From positions 2,790,001 to 2,854,000 of the forward strand of contig NZ_CP040709.1 of assembly GCF_005952805.1 (NCBI RefSeq): DNA of 64,000 nucleotides. Direction: 5' to 3'. The stretch is from Inhella inkyongensis. GTDB taxonomy: Bacteria > Pseudomonadota > Gammaproteobacteria > Burkholderiales > Burkholderiaceae_C. Under the pieces are notes generated by a model. The model saw only the letters and a list, made by a program, of their open reading frames with translations, was not told where the DNA came from and did no database searches. A program made the position numbers and the translations under genes. Positions 27,391 to 36,512 of the stretch are shown here, piece by piece (position 1 is the first letter of the stretch; each line of letters starts with the position of its first letter).

Positions 27391-28108
27391 AGCGATGGGT
27401 TCGGGACGGCAAGGCCACCGCGGGAGCGGCGCGTCGTCGTCCATTGGACTTAGCAAGGCCCACCAGACGCATGCCATGCACGCGCTTGACGGCCTCGATG
27501 AAATAAACGGCGCCGAATACCGGCCACCAGGTGGGGCCACGGCGATCCATGAAGGCCCAGTGCGGCAGCCAAGCCTCGCGATTGAGCGGCGGACGGTAGC
27601 AGCCAAAGCGCGCCTGGGGCACATCAAAGCTCAACAAGCGCAACCAGTCGCGCAGCCGCCAGTAGCCGATGAACTCGCCCCGGCTGGGCAGACAGGGCGC
27701 CACGCGCTGGCGCAGACCCCACAGACTGGCCGGGTTGAGGCCCAGGATCAGCAGTCGCCCTTCCGGCCGCAACACCCGGGCGGCCTCGCGCAGGCGATGG
27801 TGGGGGTCGGCAGCGAATTCCAGGGTGTGCGGCAGCAGCACCAAGTCCAGAGTGCCGGACTCGAAAGGCAGCTCGTCAAAGCTGCATTGCAGCTGGGCGC
27901 GCCCCGCCTCCTCGGCCAGCCAACGCTGGGGCATGCGGTTGGCGCGCAGGCCATCCAGTTGCGGCCAGCCCAGTTGCAGGGCATGAAAACCAAACAAATC
28001 GGCCACCGCCTGGTCCAAGCACTGCTGCTCCCAATCGAGCAGGTAGCGCCCCAGAGGAGACTGCAGCCAAGTGGCGATCTCTAGAATGCCTTCCTTCTGA
28101 TCGCTCAT
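27383..28108 (-). CDS. YafS-like SAM-dependent methyltransferase
   Basis: 241 residues of the Methyltransf_11 type, positioned as E. coli yafS is (divergent from gloB, upstream of rnhA). The motif-I region is degenerate ([22 protein letters not shown]), without the usual GxGxG loop. Later elements are typical: [37 protein letters not shown] and LLSFDV. The start at 28108 is only 16 bases from the gloB start on the other strand. Substrate unknown. Confidence 0.88.
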   Translation of the reverse strand: MSDQKEGILEIATWLQSPLGRYLLDWEQQCLDQAVADLFGFHALQLGWPQLDGLRANRMPQRWLAEEAGRAQLQCSFDELPFESGTLDLVLLPHTLEFAADPHHRLREAARVLRPEGRLLILGLNPASLWGLRQRVAPCLPSRGEFIGYWRLRDWLRLLSFDVPQARFGCYRPPLNREAWLPHWAFMDRRGPTWWPVFGAVYFIEAVKRVHGMRLVGLAKSNGRRRAAPAVALPSRTHRYD

Positions 28109-28124
28109 CGAACCGCCGTCACCC

Positions 28125-28889
28125 GTGCTGTCCTTGCTTCCCGTGCCCGCCTTTGCGGACAACTACATCTGGTTGTTGCACGACGGCCGGCAGGCCCTCG
28201 CGGTCGACCCCGGCGAGGCAGCCCCCTTGCGCAACGCCTTGCAAGCCCTGGGCCTGCAACTGGCGGCGATTCTAGTGACGCACCACCATGCCGATCATGT
28301 TGGGGGGATTTCGGAACTGGGCTTTGCAGGCCCGGTGTACGGCCCGGCCGGCGAGTCCATCGCCGAAGTGACCCATCCCCTGCAGCAGGGCGACCGCCTG
28401 CAGCTGCTCGGACAGACCCTCGAAGTGCTGGAGGTGCCTGGCCACACCGCCGGTCACATCGCTTACTTTGTGGGCGGGAACGAGCCCATCCTGTTCTGCG
28501 GCGACACCCTGTTTGGCGCCGGTTGCGGCCGGCTGTTCGAAGGCAGCCCGGCGCAGATGCTGCACTCCCTGGATCAACTCGCCGCCCTGCCCGATGCCAC
28601 GCGGGTGTGCTGTGCGCATGAGTACACGCTCTCCAATCTGCGCTTTGCCCAGGCCATCGAGCCGGACAACCCGGCCTTGCAGGCGCGCCAGCGCCAGGAC
28701 GAAGCCCGCCGTGCCGCTGGCCAGCCCACCCTGCCCAGCCGCATGGACCTGGAGCGTGCCACCAACCCCTTTCTGCGCAGTCGCGAGCCCGGCGTGATCC
28801 AGGCCGCTGCGCGCGCCCCCCAGCCCGCCGCCGACACCAGCCCACTGGCGGTGTTCACCGCGCTGCGGGCCTGGAAAAACCAGTTTTGA
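28125..28889 (+). CDS. gloB: Hydroxyacylglutathione hydrolase (glyoxalase II)
   Basis: Hydrolyses S-lactoylglutathione to lactate and glutathione, completing methylglyoxal detoxification. 254 residues; GTG start at 28125. The binuclear metal site is visible in THHHADHVGG (residue about 52), PGHTAGH, CGDTLFGAGCGRLFEG and CAHEYT. The C-terminal glutathione-binding helical region is present (LDLERATNPFLR-type sequence). Followed 13 bases later by mltD. Confidence 0.96.
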   Translation: MLSLLPVPAFADNYIWLLHDGRQALAVDPGEAAPLRNALQALGLQLAAILVTHHHADHVGGISELGFAGPVYGPAGESIAEVTHPLQQGDRLQLLGQTLEVLEVPGHTAGHIAYFVGGNEPILFCGDTLFGAGCGRLFEGSPAQMLHSLDQLAALPDATRVCCAHEYTLSNLRFAQAIEPDNPALQARQRQDEARRAAGQPTLPSRMDLERATNPFLRSREPGVIQAAARAPQPAADTSPLAVFTALRAWKNQF

Positions 28890-28902
28890 CCAAGGATTTG
28901 CG

Positions 28903-30465
28903 ATGAGTTTTGCGCGCCTCTCCGTCTTGAGCGCCGCCCTGCTGCTGAGCGCCTGCGCCCATCAGACGCCGGCTCCGGTTCAGGTGGTCGGCGCCACCCC
29001 GCCGCCGCCCGTGGCCCCTCAGCCCACCGAACAACCCGCGCAACCCGCCGGCCCGGTGCTGGACGGCGACCACGCCAGCGCCCGCGCCCAGGACGATCTG
29101 AACCCCGATCAGCCGGCCGTGGATTTCCAGTCCCCCGAAGCCCAGGCGGACCTGTGGCAGCGCATCCGCAGCCGCATGCAACTGGCCGATCTGAGTGGTG
29201 AGCGCGTGCAGAAGTGGGAGAACTTCTACGCCCGCCGCCCCGACTACGTGGGCCGCATGACCGAGCGCGGCGGCCGCTATCTGTTCCACATCGTCCAGGA
29301 AGTGGAAAAGCGCGGCCTTCCGATGGAGCTGGCCCTGCTGCCCTTCATCGAGTCGGCCTTCAACCCGGTGTCGCAGAGCCACGCCAAGGCCGTGGGCATG
29401 TGGCAGTTCATGAGTGCCACCGGCAAGGACTTCGACCTCAAGCAGAACCTGTTCCGCGATGACCGCCGCGATGTGCTGGCCAGCACCCGCGCCGCGCTGG
29501 ACTACCTGGCCCAGCTGGGCCGCCGTTACCAAGGCGACTGGCAACTCGCCCTGGCCGCCTACAACTGGGGCATGGGCAATGTGGACCGCGCACTCAAACG
29601 CCTGGACGCCCAGGGCCAGCCGCGCAGCTATGCCCTGCTGCGCATGCCCACCGAGACCGCCGACTACGTGCCCAAGCTGCAGGCCGTGAAGAACTTGGTG
29701 CTGCGGCCGCAGGACTTTGGCGTCGAGCTTCCCGCCCTGGCCAACCATCCCTATTTCCTCTCGGTGCAGATCGATGGCGACATCGATGTGGAGCTGGCCG
29801 CGCGCCTGGCGGACTTGAGCGTCGAGCGCTTCCGCCAGTTCAACCCGCAGATGAACAAGCCGGTCATCCTGGCCGCCGCCACGCCCCAGCTGCTGCTGCC
29901 CTATGACAACGCGGCCCTGTTCGTGGCCGCGCTGGAAGCCCATCGCGGACCCAAGGCCAGCTGGACCGCGCTGCAACTGCCCAAGACCATGAAGCCCGCC
30001 GAGGCGGCCAAGTGGGCCGGCATGAGCGAGGCCGATCTGCGCGAGGTCAATCGCATCCCGGCGCGCATGAACATCAAGGCCGGCTCCACCCTCTTGGTGC
30101 CGCGCACGGCCAAGCGCGATCACGATGTCTCCGAGCACCTGGCCGACACCGCCGCACTCAGCCTGGCCCCCGACGCCCCAGCCCGCCGTGCCGTCAAACT
30201 CACGGTGCGCAAGGGCGACACCCTGGCCTCGCTGAGCCGCCGCCATGGTCTCAAGCCCGCGCAACTGGCCGATTGGAATCAGCTCTCCTTGAGTGCCCGG
30301 CTCAAGCCCGGCACCCAGCTGACCGCCTATGTGGCACCGGCCAAGAAGGCCAACGGCACGCGCCTGGCGAAGGCCGGCAAGACGGTCAAGGGCAGCAAGG
30401 CCAAGCCCGTCAAACTGGCGCAGGCCAGCAAGGGCAGCCCGAAGCGCGCAAAAACGAAGGGCTGA
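28903..30465 (+). CDS. mltD: Membrane-bound lytic murein transglycosylase D
   Basis: 520 residues. Lipoprotein signal with lipobox LLSAC at about residue 16, a proline-rich linker, then the SLT domain: catalytic glutamate in LPFIESAFNP (residue about 148), AVGMWQFM, LALAAYNWGMGNV. LysM-type modules follow: a weak one at about 365-405 (MNIKAGSTLLVPR) and a good one at about 430-475 (VRKGDTLASLSRRHGL). The lysine-rich tail (AKPVKLAQASKGSPKR) is likely disordered. It cleaves peptidoglycan to 1,6-anhydro products. The gloB-mltD order matches the E. coli region in mirror. Confidence 0.95.
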   Translation: MSFARLSVLSAALLLSACAHQTPAPVQVVGATPPPPVAPQPTEQPAQPAGPVLDGDHASARAQDDLNPDQPAVDFQSPEAQADLWQRIRSRMQLADLSGERVQKWENFYARRPDYVGRMTERGGRYLFHIVQEVEKRGLPMELALLPFIESAFNPVSQSHAKAVGMWQFMSATGKDFDLKQNLFRDDRRDVLASTRAALDYLAQLGRRYQGDWQLALAAYNWGMGNVDRALKRLDAQGQPRSYALLRMPTETADYVPKLQAVKNLVLRPQDFGVELPALANHPYFLSVQIDGDIDVELAARLADLSVERFRQFNPQMNKPVILAAATPQLLLPYDNAALFVAALEAHRGPKASWTALQLPKTMKPAEAAKWAGMSEADLREVNRIPARMNIKAGSTLLVPRTAKRDHDVSEHLADTAALSLAPDAPARRAVKLTVRKGDTLASLSRRHGLKPAQLADWNQLSLSARLKPGTQLTAYVAPAKKANGTRLAKAGKTVKGSKAKPVKLAQASKGSPKRAKTKG

Positions 30466-30487
30466 TCAGGCCTGGGCCCGGCGAAGT

Positions 30488-30892
30488 TCAGACAAAGAAC
30501 AGCGCCACCGACAGACCCACGCCCAGGCTCCAGACCGCACTGCGCGCGTAGTGGCGATCGGCCACATAGCAGCCGATGTAGACCAAGCGGGTGGCGACAA
30601 ACCCCAGCGCCAGCAGGTCCACCGTGGACTGCGTGGCTTGCGACTGCTGGGCAATCAAAACCCCGGCGATGAAGAGCGGCAAGGCCTCAAAGCTGTTGGC
30701 CTGCGCCGCATTGGCGCGCGCCGCACGGCCCGTCTGCGCCGCCAGCCAAGCGCGCGGATCGCGGTTGTTGTAGCCCCCATCGCGCGTGCGCTTGCCCCAG
30801 CCACTGGACTTGGCCAGGCCGGCGCAAACGATGGGCAGCGCGCAGGCCGCAAGGATGCAAAGGTTGGCGATCGTGGTCATGCGAAGCTCCAT
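30488..30892 (-). CDS. MAPEG family membrane protein
   Basis: 134 residues with four hydrophobic helices (IANLCILAACALPIVCAGLA; SFEALPLFIAGVLIA; VDLLALGFVATRLVYIGCYVA; SAVWSLGVGLSVALFFV). RAxxAxxNxFEALPLF is the MAPEG landmark; here it reads RANAAQANSFEALPLF. Bacterial members are small putative glutathione transferase or peroxidase-like proteins, but activity is rarely shown. The start codon shares its A with the recR stop (TGATG), so it is translationally coupled to recR. Confidence 0.9.
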   Translation of the reverse strand: MELRMTTIANLCILAACALPIVCAGLAKSSGWGKRTRDGGYNNRDPRAWLAAQTGRAARANAAQANSFEALPLFIAGVLIAQQSQATQSTVDLLALGFVATRLVYIGCYVADRHYARSAVWSLGVGLSVALFFV

Positions 30893-31473
30893 CAGCGGCG
30901 ATCCGCGAGCGCATGCGCCAGCGTGCCGAGGTCGACAAATTCAAGTTCACTGCCCACCGGCACGCCGCGTGCCAGCCGGGTGACAGACAGGCCGCGTGCC
31001 TTCAAGGCCTCGCCCAGCACATAGGCGGTGGCCTCGCCCTCGGCGGTGAAGCTGGTGGCCAGGATCACCTCGCGCACGCGGCTGTTCGCCGCACGCGCCA
31101 GCAGGGCCTCGGCCCCAATTTCTCTGGGACCACGCCCGTCAATGGGACTGACGCGCCCACCGAGCACGAAGTAGTAGCCGCGATAGCTGCCACTGCGCTC
31201 CAGCACGGCTTGATCGGCGGGTGTTTCGACCACGGCCAAGAGGCTGGCGTCGCGACTGGCATCGCTGCACACCGAACAGATGGGCGCCTCGGCAAAGCCC
31301 TGGCACTGGCTGCAAGTCTGCACGGCAGCCAGAGCGGCCGTCAGGCCGGCAGCCAACTGCTGCGCACCGGCGCGGTCGTGCTGCAGCAGGTGGTAGGCCA
31401 TGCGCTGCGCGCTCTTTTGCCCGACGCCGGGGAGGCGGCGGAGGGCGTCAATCAGGTGTTCTAGCGCAGCCAT
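30892..31473 (-). CDS. recR: Recombination mediator protein RecR
   Basis: 193 residues, usual length. The N-terminal helix-hairpin-helix is [20 protein letters not shown], the C4 zinc site is [16 protein letters not shown], and the Toprim domain (about residues 78-175) includes [12 protein letters not shown] and [16 protein letters not shown]. It acts with RecO/RecF in loading RecA at gaps. It normally sits directly after ybaB; here 713 bases of palindromic DNA separate them. An AGAAG ribosome-binding-like motif precedes the ATG. Confidence 0.96.
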   Translation of the reverse strand: MAALEHLIDALRRLPGVGQKSAQRMAYHLLQHDRAGAQQLAAGLTAALAAVQTCSQCQGFAEAPICSVCSDASRDASLLAVVETPADQAVLERSGSYRGYYFVLGGRVSPIDGRGPREIGAEALLARAANSRVREVILATSFTAEGEATAYVLGEALKARGLSVTRLARGVPVGSELEFVDLGTLAHALADRR

Positions 31474-31487
31474 TGCGGGTTCTTCTG

Positions 31488-32165
31488 GTGAGAGCCCGTG
31501 GGGTCTTCAACCCCACACCCCGACCCCTTTCTCTTTGCTTCGCCAAAGAGAAATGGGGAAAGAGAAAGGCGACCCCCGATGCCGGCGCCGCTCGCCTGCG
31601 GCGATCGGTTCCCTGCGCTGCTCAGGTCTTGGGGGCGGCGCGGAACGCGCTGCGCTCGCAAGCTCGCTTCGCTTGAACGGCCGCGCCGAGTTTGTTGTGG
31701 TGGCGCGCTGCGCGCGCTCCCCCAAGCCCCTGCGCTGCTCGGCTTGGCATAGGGGGACCCCCAACAGCCAACAGCCGAATACCGAACAGCCCGGACTTCA
31801 ATCGGCCGCTCCGTTTCTCGGGGTCCCCTATGCGCTGCCGAGAAGCGCAGCGACTGAGGGCGTGCGCGCCAGCGCACTTCCACTTCTGGCTCGGGGCGGC
31901 CGTTCAAACGCAGTGAGCGCAGCGAACGGAGTGCGTTCCGCCCCGTGCCCTCAGGCGCGAGCACCTGACGCCGGACACAAACAGCCCATGCGGGCTGTTT
32001 GTGCCTGCGGAAGGACAGCGCCTTTGGCGCTGGCGGCGGGGACCCCAGCCGCAGGCTGGGGCTGCGCATCGGGGTCGCCTTTCTCTTTCCCCCATTTCTC
32101 TTTGGCGAGACAAAGAGAAATGGGGTCGGGGTTCGGGGTTGAAGACCCCGAGGGCTTCCGCTCAC
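31488..32165. repeat. Large nested palindrome between ybaB and recR (fills the 31474-32186 gap)
   Basis: An imperfect inverted repeat about 680 bp long. Outer arms are 31488-31582 and 32067-32165; they contain perfect matched blocks of 15 bp (31500-31514 with 32135-32149), 18 bp (31541-31558 with 32090-32107) and 18 bp (31559-31576 with 32071-32088). Inner arms pair at 31635-31690 with 31890-31944 and at 31731-31761 with 31820-31849, around a centre near 31790. Extra hairpins sit only on the right side (32016-32032; 32043-32061; see 31976). Both strands have long open frames, which follow from the symmetry and GC content. No transposase is encoded. It has the look of a dispersed, non-autonomous repeat. 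Confidence 0.85.
31976..32003. repeat. Perfect 12-bp stem hairpin inside the large palindrome
   Basis: CACAAACAGCCC pairs exactly with GGGCTGTTTGTG around a four-base loop. There is no symmetric partner in the left half, so it marks an asymmetric module of the larger element. It has no T-run on either side and is not a typical terminator. Confidence 0.85.
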
Positions 32166-32186
32166 AGCGCCAGGCCTATCAAAGGG

Positions 32187-32513
32187 TCAGAAGGGGAACT
32201 TCATCCCAGGCGGCAACGGCATCCCCGCCGTCAACTTGCCCATCTTCTCCTGCGAAGTCGCCTCAGCCCGCCGCACCGCGTCGTTGAAGGCCGCAGCCAC
32301 CAGGTCCTCCAGCATGTCCTTGTCGTCGGCCAGCAGGCTGGGGTCGATCTGCACGCGACGCACGTCGTGCTTGCAGGTCATGGTGACCTTGACCAGGCCC
32401 GCGCCACTCTGGCCCTCGACCTCGATCGTGGCCAGCTCGTCCTGGGCGCGCTTGAGGTTGTCTTGCATGGCCTGGGCTTGCTTCATCAGGCCGGCCAGTT
32501 GGTTCTTCATCAT
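32187..32513 (-). CDS. ybaB: YbaB/EbfC nucleoid-associated protein
   Basis: 108 residues, typical length. It starts [27 protein letters not shown] (helical dimerisation region), then the beta-sheet with [21 protein letters not shown] and a C-terminal helix, ending LPPGMKFPF. It binds DNA as a dimer. Two bases after dnaX. The next gene expected, recR, is displaced by the large palindrome. Confidence 0.95.
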   Translation of the reverse strand: MMKNQLAGLMKQAQAMQDNLKRAQDELATIEVEGQSGAGLVKVTMTCKHDVRRVQIDPSLLADDKDMLEDLVAAAFNDAVRRAEATSQEKMGKLTAGMPLPPGMKFPF

Positions 32514-32515
32514 GT

Positions 32516-34423
32516 TCAGTTCTCCGTCGTCGGGCGCAGCGTGCCGGGCACGATGCGCGTGGTTTCAAAGTGGCGCTTGAAGGCGGCCAATTCAGGGGAT
32601 GCGGCGAGCAGGTTTTCGGCCCCGAGCTGCCGCTGACGCTGCGCTTCCTGCTCACGCAGGGCCGGGCTGTCGACCACGGGGCCGACCGTCAGTTCCAGCT
32701 GCACGCTTCCACCCGCCAGCTCGGCCAGTGCGGCCTCCAGCTTGGCCGGCCCGGGCGCCATGCGCAGGGCCTCGCTGCTGACCTGCAAATGCACCTGCCA
32801 GCCGCCCGGCCCGCGCTGCAGGCGCAGGCATTGAGCCTGCATGCCCAGCGTGCGAGCCATGGCCGTGACCTGGAGCTGGGCAAACAGCTCGGCCCACTCC
32901 TGTCCGGCTTGGGTGGGCTGCAGGCCAGTGCCTGCCGCCGCCGGGGTCGAGGCCTCGGGCGCTGGGGCGACGCTGGACGACCCGCCCGGCTCCTCCAGCT
33001 CCGTGTGCTCGAAGTCTGGCGCGGCGGCCGCCGCAGATTCCTCTTCAGGCGGTAGGTCCAGCCAGGGTGGGGGTTCGTCCGCGCCGGCACGGGCAGGCGC
33101 CGGCGCGGGGCTGGGCGCCGGCACGGGGGCAGGACGCGGCGCCGGCCCCGGATGCACCGGAGTCACAGGGCGAACCGGACTGACGGGCGCCACCGGCTCG
33201 ATGCGGCGCGGGCTGGCCAGGGCCTCGGGGGCGGCAATCACCGGGGCAGGCCCGGGCATCGGCACCGTCAGGCGCGCAATCTCAGGGCTGCGGCGCAGGG
33301 CGGCACTGCTGGGCGCCGGGTCGCCGGCCGGTCGAAAGGCCAGCACGCGCAGCAGGATCATCAAGAGGCCGGCATGCTCGTCGGGGCTCAAGGAAAGCTC
33401 GGCACGGCCCTGCAGCAGCAAGGCATAGGCGAGCTGCAAGGTATCGGCCGGCCAGATGGCCGCCAGGCGCTGGGCCTCGGGGGTGTCGGGGTCCTGCCCG
33501 TCCAGCGCCGCCGGGGCCGCCTGGGCCAGTGCGACCAATTGCAGCCAACGCGCCAACTCGTCCAAGGCCCCCACGGCACCATGGCCGCTGGCGCGCAGGC
33601 CATCCACGCCGGCCACCAGGGCGGCGGCGTCGGCCACGGCCAGGGCGTCCAGCAGGTCCAGGGCCTGGGCGCGCGGCGTGCTGCCCAGCATGCCCAAAAC
33701 CTGGGCCTCGGTAAGCTGCCCGCCGCCAAAGGCAATGGCCTGGTCGGTGAGCGAGAGCGCATCGCGCATCGAGCCGCGCGCGGCGCGGCCCAGCAACCTC
33801 AAGGCGCCGGCCTCGGCCGGGATGCCCTCAGTCTGCAGCACCGAGGCCAGATGCGCCGCCACCAGGGGCGGGCTCAAAGGACGCAGATTGAACTGCAAAC
33901 AGCGGCTCAACACCGTCACCGGCACCTTTTGCGGGTCGGTGGTGGCGAGCACGAATTTCAGGTACTCGGGCGGCTCCTCCAGCGTCTTCAACATGGCGTT
34001 GAAGGCGTGGGTGCTGAGCATGTGCACCTCGTCGATCATGTAGACCTTGGTGCGGCCCATGACCGGCTTGTAGACCGCCTGATCCAGCAGCTGCGAAATC
34101 TCTTCCACGCCCCGGTTGCTGGCAGCGTCCAGCTCGACGTAATCGACAAAGCGGCCGGCATCGATGTCACGGCAGGCCGGACAGACGCCACAAGGGTCGG
34201 GCGTCATGCCGCCCTGGCCATCGGCACCGCGGCAGTTCAGGGCCTTGGCCAGGATGCGCGACACCGTGGTCTTGCCCACCCCGCGGGTGCCGGTGAACAA
34301 ATAGGCGTGGTGCAGACGGCCGGTAGAGAGGGCGTTGCCCAGGGCCTGGGTCACATGCTCCTGGCCCACCAATTCCTGAAAGCGGCGCGGACGGTACTGA
34401 CGGGCGAGGACTTGGGCGCTCAT
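32516..34423 (-). CDS. dnaX: DNA polymerase III subunit gamma/tau
   Basis: 635 residues from the ATG at 34423 ([20 protein letters not shown]). The clamp-loader AAA+ core has Walker [21 protein letters not shown], a zinc module with CPACRDID, Walker [11 protein letters not shown] and sensor 1 [10 protein letters not shown]. Residues about 385-500 are a Pro/Ala-rich linker, followed by the tau-specific C-terminal domain. I saw no A-rich slippery sequence of the E. coli type, so a shorter gamma form is not predicted. First gene of the dnaX-ybaB-recR group. Confidence 0.96.
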   Translation of the reverse strand: MSAQVLARQYRPRRFQELVGQEHVTQALGNALSTGRLHHAYLFTGTRGVGKTTVSRILAKALNCRGADGQGGMTPDPCGVCPACRDIDAGRFVDYVELDAASNRGVEEISQLLDQAVYKPVMGRTKVYMIDEVHMLSTHAFNAMLKTLEEPPEYLKFVLATTDPQKVPVTVLSRCLQFNLRPLSPPLVAAHLASVLQTEGIPAEAGALRLLGRAARGSMRDALSLTDQAIAFGGGQLTEAQVLGMLGSTPRAQALDLLDALAVADAAALVAGVDGLRASGHGAVGALDELARWLQLVALAQAAPAALDGQDPDTPEAQRLAAIWPADTLQLAYALLLQGRAELSLSPDEHAGLLMILLRVLAFRPAGDPAPSSAALRRSPEIARLTVPMPGPAPVIAAPEALASPRRIEPVAPVSPVRPVTPVHPGPAPRPAPVPAPSPAPAPARAGADEPPPWLDLPPEEESAAAAAPDFEHTELEEPGGSSSVAPAPEASTPAAAGTGLQPTQAGQEWAELFAQLQVTAMARTLGMQAQCLRLQRGPGGWQVHLQVSSEALRMAPGPAKLEAALAELAGGSVQLELTVGPVVDSPALREQEAQRQRQLGAENLLAASPELAAFKRHFETTRIVPGTLRPTTEN

Positions 34424-34528
34424 GAAGGGGCCAGCAAGGCGGGCAGGAAGTGAGGGCGGGATTCTAGGCAGGCCCCGCACCGGCCCGGCTGGCTATGCTC
34501 GCCGCCCTGTTCATCCGGGTATGCCGCC

Positions 34529-36508
34529 ATGCGCGCACTGCTTCTCCTCCCCTTGCTGTTCAGCAGCGCCCAGGCCGCCGACGGCATGTGGCCCATGGAC
34601 CGCCTGCCCATCGCCCCCCTGACCGAGCACCTGGGCCACGCGCCGACCCCGGTCTGGATCGCCAAGCTGCAAGGCGCCGCTGTGAATCTGGACGGTTCCT
34701 CAGGCTCGTTCGTCTCGCCCGAAGGCCTGGTGCTGACCAACCACCACGTGGTGAGCGACTGCATCGACCGCCTGACCAGCGCCCAGGACGACATCGCCAC
34801 CCACGGCTTTGTGGCCGGCAAACGCCAAGATGAGCGCCCCTGCCCGGGCCAGACAGCCCGCGTGCTGGTGGGCATCGACCCGGTGCAGATCCCCGCCGAA
34901 GGTCCGGCGCGCGCCACGGCGCTGCAAAAGCTTGAGGCCAGCTGCCCGAAAAGCGAGCACTGCGAACTCGTCTCGCTGTACGGCGGCGCGGTGCAGCAGC
35001 GCTATCGCTACCTGCGCTTCACCGATGTGCGCCTGGTGATGGCCCCCGAGACCCAGGCCGCCAATTTCGGCGGCGACGACGACAACTTCGCCTACCCACG
35101 CTTTGCCTTCGACTTTGCGCTGCTGCGCATCTACCACCAGGGCAAGCCCTGGAAGAGCCCGCACTGGTTGCGCCCGGCCGCCAAGGCCCCGGACTTGGGC
35201 GATGCCGTCTTCGTGCCCGGCCACCCCTGGCGGACGGAGCGCCTGCTCACCCTGGCCCAGCTGCAAGCCCTGCGCGACGCGCAAATGCCCACCGAGATTG
35301 CGCTGGCCGAGCACGAACAGGCCCTGCTGCATCGCTACGCGCGCACCGGGCCTGAGGCCGCGCGTCAGGCGCTGGAGCCCATCAACGCGCTGGAAAACGG
35401 CCTCAAGGCCAGGCGCGGTGAGCTGGCCGCGCTGAAGGACCCAGAGATCTGGGCCGCCAAGGCCAAGGAAGAGGCCCTACTGCGCCGGCGGGCCGAGTCG
35501 GACGAGCCCTGGCTGCGCGCCGAAGCCGCCGCCAAGGCCCAGCAGCGCTTGATCCGCGAATTGCTCTTGATGCGCGGCCCTGCCGGCAGCGCGCTGGAAG
35601 ACGCCCTGGCCCTGGCCGCGCTGCAGATGGAAGGCCAGCGCCCCAGCGGCCAGCGCCTGGAGGCCTTTGACGGCGCCGCCGTGCGCGAGTGGCAAGAGGC
35701 CCTGGCGGCCAGCCGCCCCTTCCACCCGGCCCTGGAACTGGAGCGCCTGAGCGGATTCATCGCCCGCGCCCAAGCCCATCTGGGCGCCAGCGACCCCTTT
35801 GTCCGCGCGCTGCTGGCCGGCCACGCCGAGCCGCAGGTGGCAGCCCGCCATTGGCTGCAGAACAGCCAGATCGGCGACGCCACCCAACGCGCTGCCTGGA
35901 CGGCCCTGCCCGCCGACCGCTTCGCCACGCTGAGCGACCCCATGATCCAACTGGCGCGCAGCCTGCACCCGCTGCGCCGCAGCGTGATGGCGGCCTATGC
36001 GCGCGAAGTGACCGAACCGTTGCGCGCCAATGCCGATGCCCTGGCCCGCGCCCGCTGGCGCGTGCTGGGTGACGGCAGCCCGCCCGACGCCACGGGCACC
36101 CTGCGCCTGTCCTTCGGCCGCCATGCCGAAGTGGCTTTGGGCGGTGTGCGCCAGCCCTGGTTCACGACGTTGGAGGGCCTGTGGGCGCGTGCTGACGGAT
36201 TTGCCGGCAAGCCGCCCTTCGACCTCGCCCCGCGCCTGGCCGCACTGCGCAAGACCCTGCCGGGTGCCACGGTGCTCAACAGCATCAACACCGCCGACAT
36301 CATTGGCGGCAACTCGGGCTCACCGGCCGTCAATGCCCAGGGCGACTGGGTGGGCGTGGTGTTCGACGGCAATCTGGACTCCCTGGCCGGGCGCTTCGCC
36401 TTCGACGAGCGCGGCAACCGGGCGGTGATGGTGCACAGGGATGCCATCCGAATGGCGTTGCGGCAGGTTTATGCAGGCGGTCATTTGGCCCAAGAGATGG
36501 GACTTTGA
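34529..36508 (+). CDS. Family S46 dipeptidyl-peptidase (DPP7/DPP11-like)
   Basis: 659 residues with a signal peptide (cleavage near AQAA, residue about 16), hence periplasmic or surface-associated. The chymotrypsin-like triad of S46 is visible: histidine in VLTNHHVVSDC (about 72), aspartate in DDDNFAYPRFAFD (about 185-198) and serine in GGNSGSPAVNAQGDW (about 595). The helical exopeptidase domain lies between. The residue 18 positions after the serine is glycine; in this family glycine there goes with hydrophobic P1 (DPP7-like) and arginine with acidic P1 (DPP11). That specificity assignment is from memory of the family. Confidence 0.92.
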   Translation: MRALLLLPLLFSSAQAADGMWPMDRLPIAPLTEHLGHAPTPVWIAKLQGAAVNLDGSSGSFVSPEGLVLTNHHVVSDCIDRLTSAQDDIATHGFVAGKRQDERPCPGQTARVLVGIDPVQIPAEGPARATALQKLEASCPKSEHCELVSLYGGAVQQRYRYLRFTDVRLVMAPETQAANFGGDDDNFAYPRFAFDFALLRIYHQGKPWKSPHWLRPAAKAPDLGDAVFVPGHPWRTERLLTLAQLQALRDAQMPTEIALAEHEQALLHRYARTGPEAARQALEPINALENGLKARRGELAALKDPEIWAAKAKEEALLRRRAESDEPWLRAEAAAKAQQRLIRELLLMRGPAGSALEDALALAALQMEGQRPSGQRLEAFDGAAVREWQEALAASRPFHPALELERLSGFIARAQAHLGASDPFVRALLAGHAEPQVAARHWLQNSQIGDATQRAAWTALPADRFATLSDPMIQLARSLHPLRRSVMAAYAREVTEPLRANADALARARWRVLGDGSPPDATGTLRLSFGRHAEVALGGVRQPWFTTLEGLWARADGFAGKPPFDLAPRLAALRKTLPGATVLNSINTADIIGGNSGSPAVNAQGDWVGVVFDGNLDSLAGRFAFDERGNRAVMVHRDAIRMALRQVYAGGHLAQEMGL

Positions 36509-36512
36509 GTCC

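Noticed and set aside
31461-32165. Coding gene in the palindromic gap
   Set aside because: Open frames on both strands reflect the inverted symmetry; no ribosome-binding site, signal peptide or domain was seen. Treated as a repeat.
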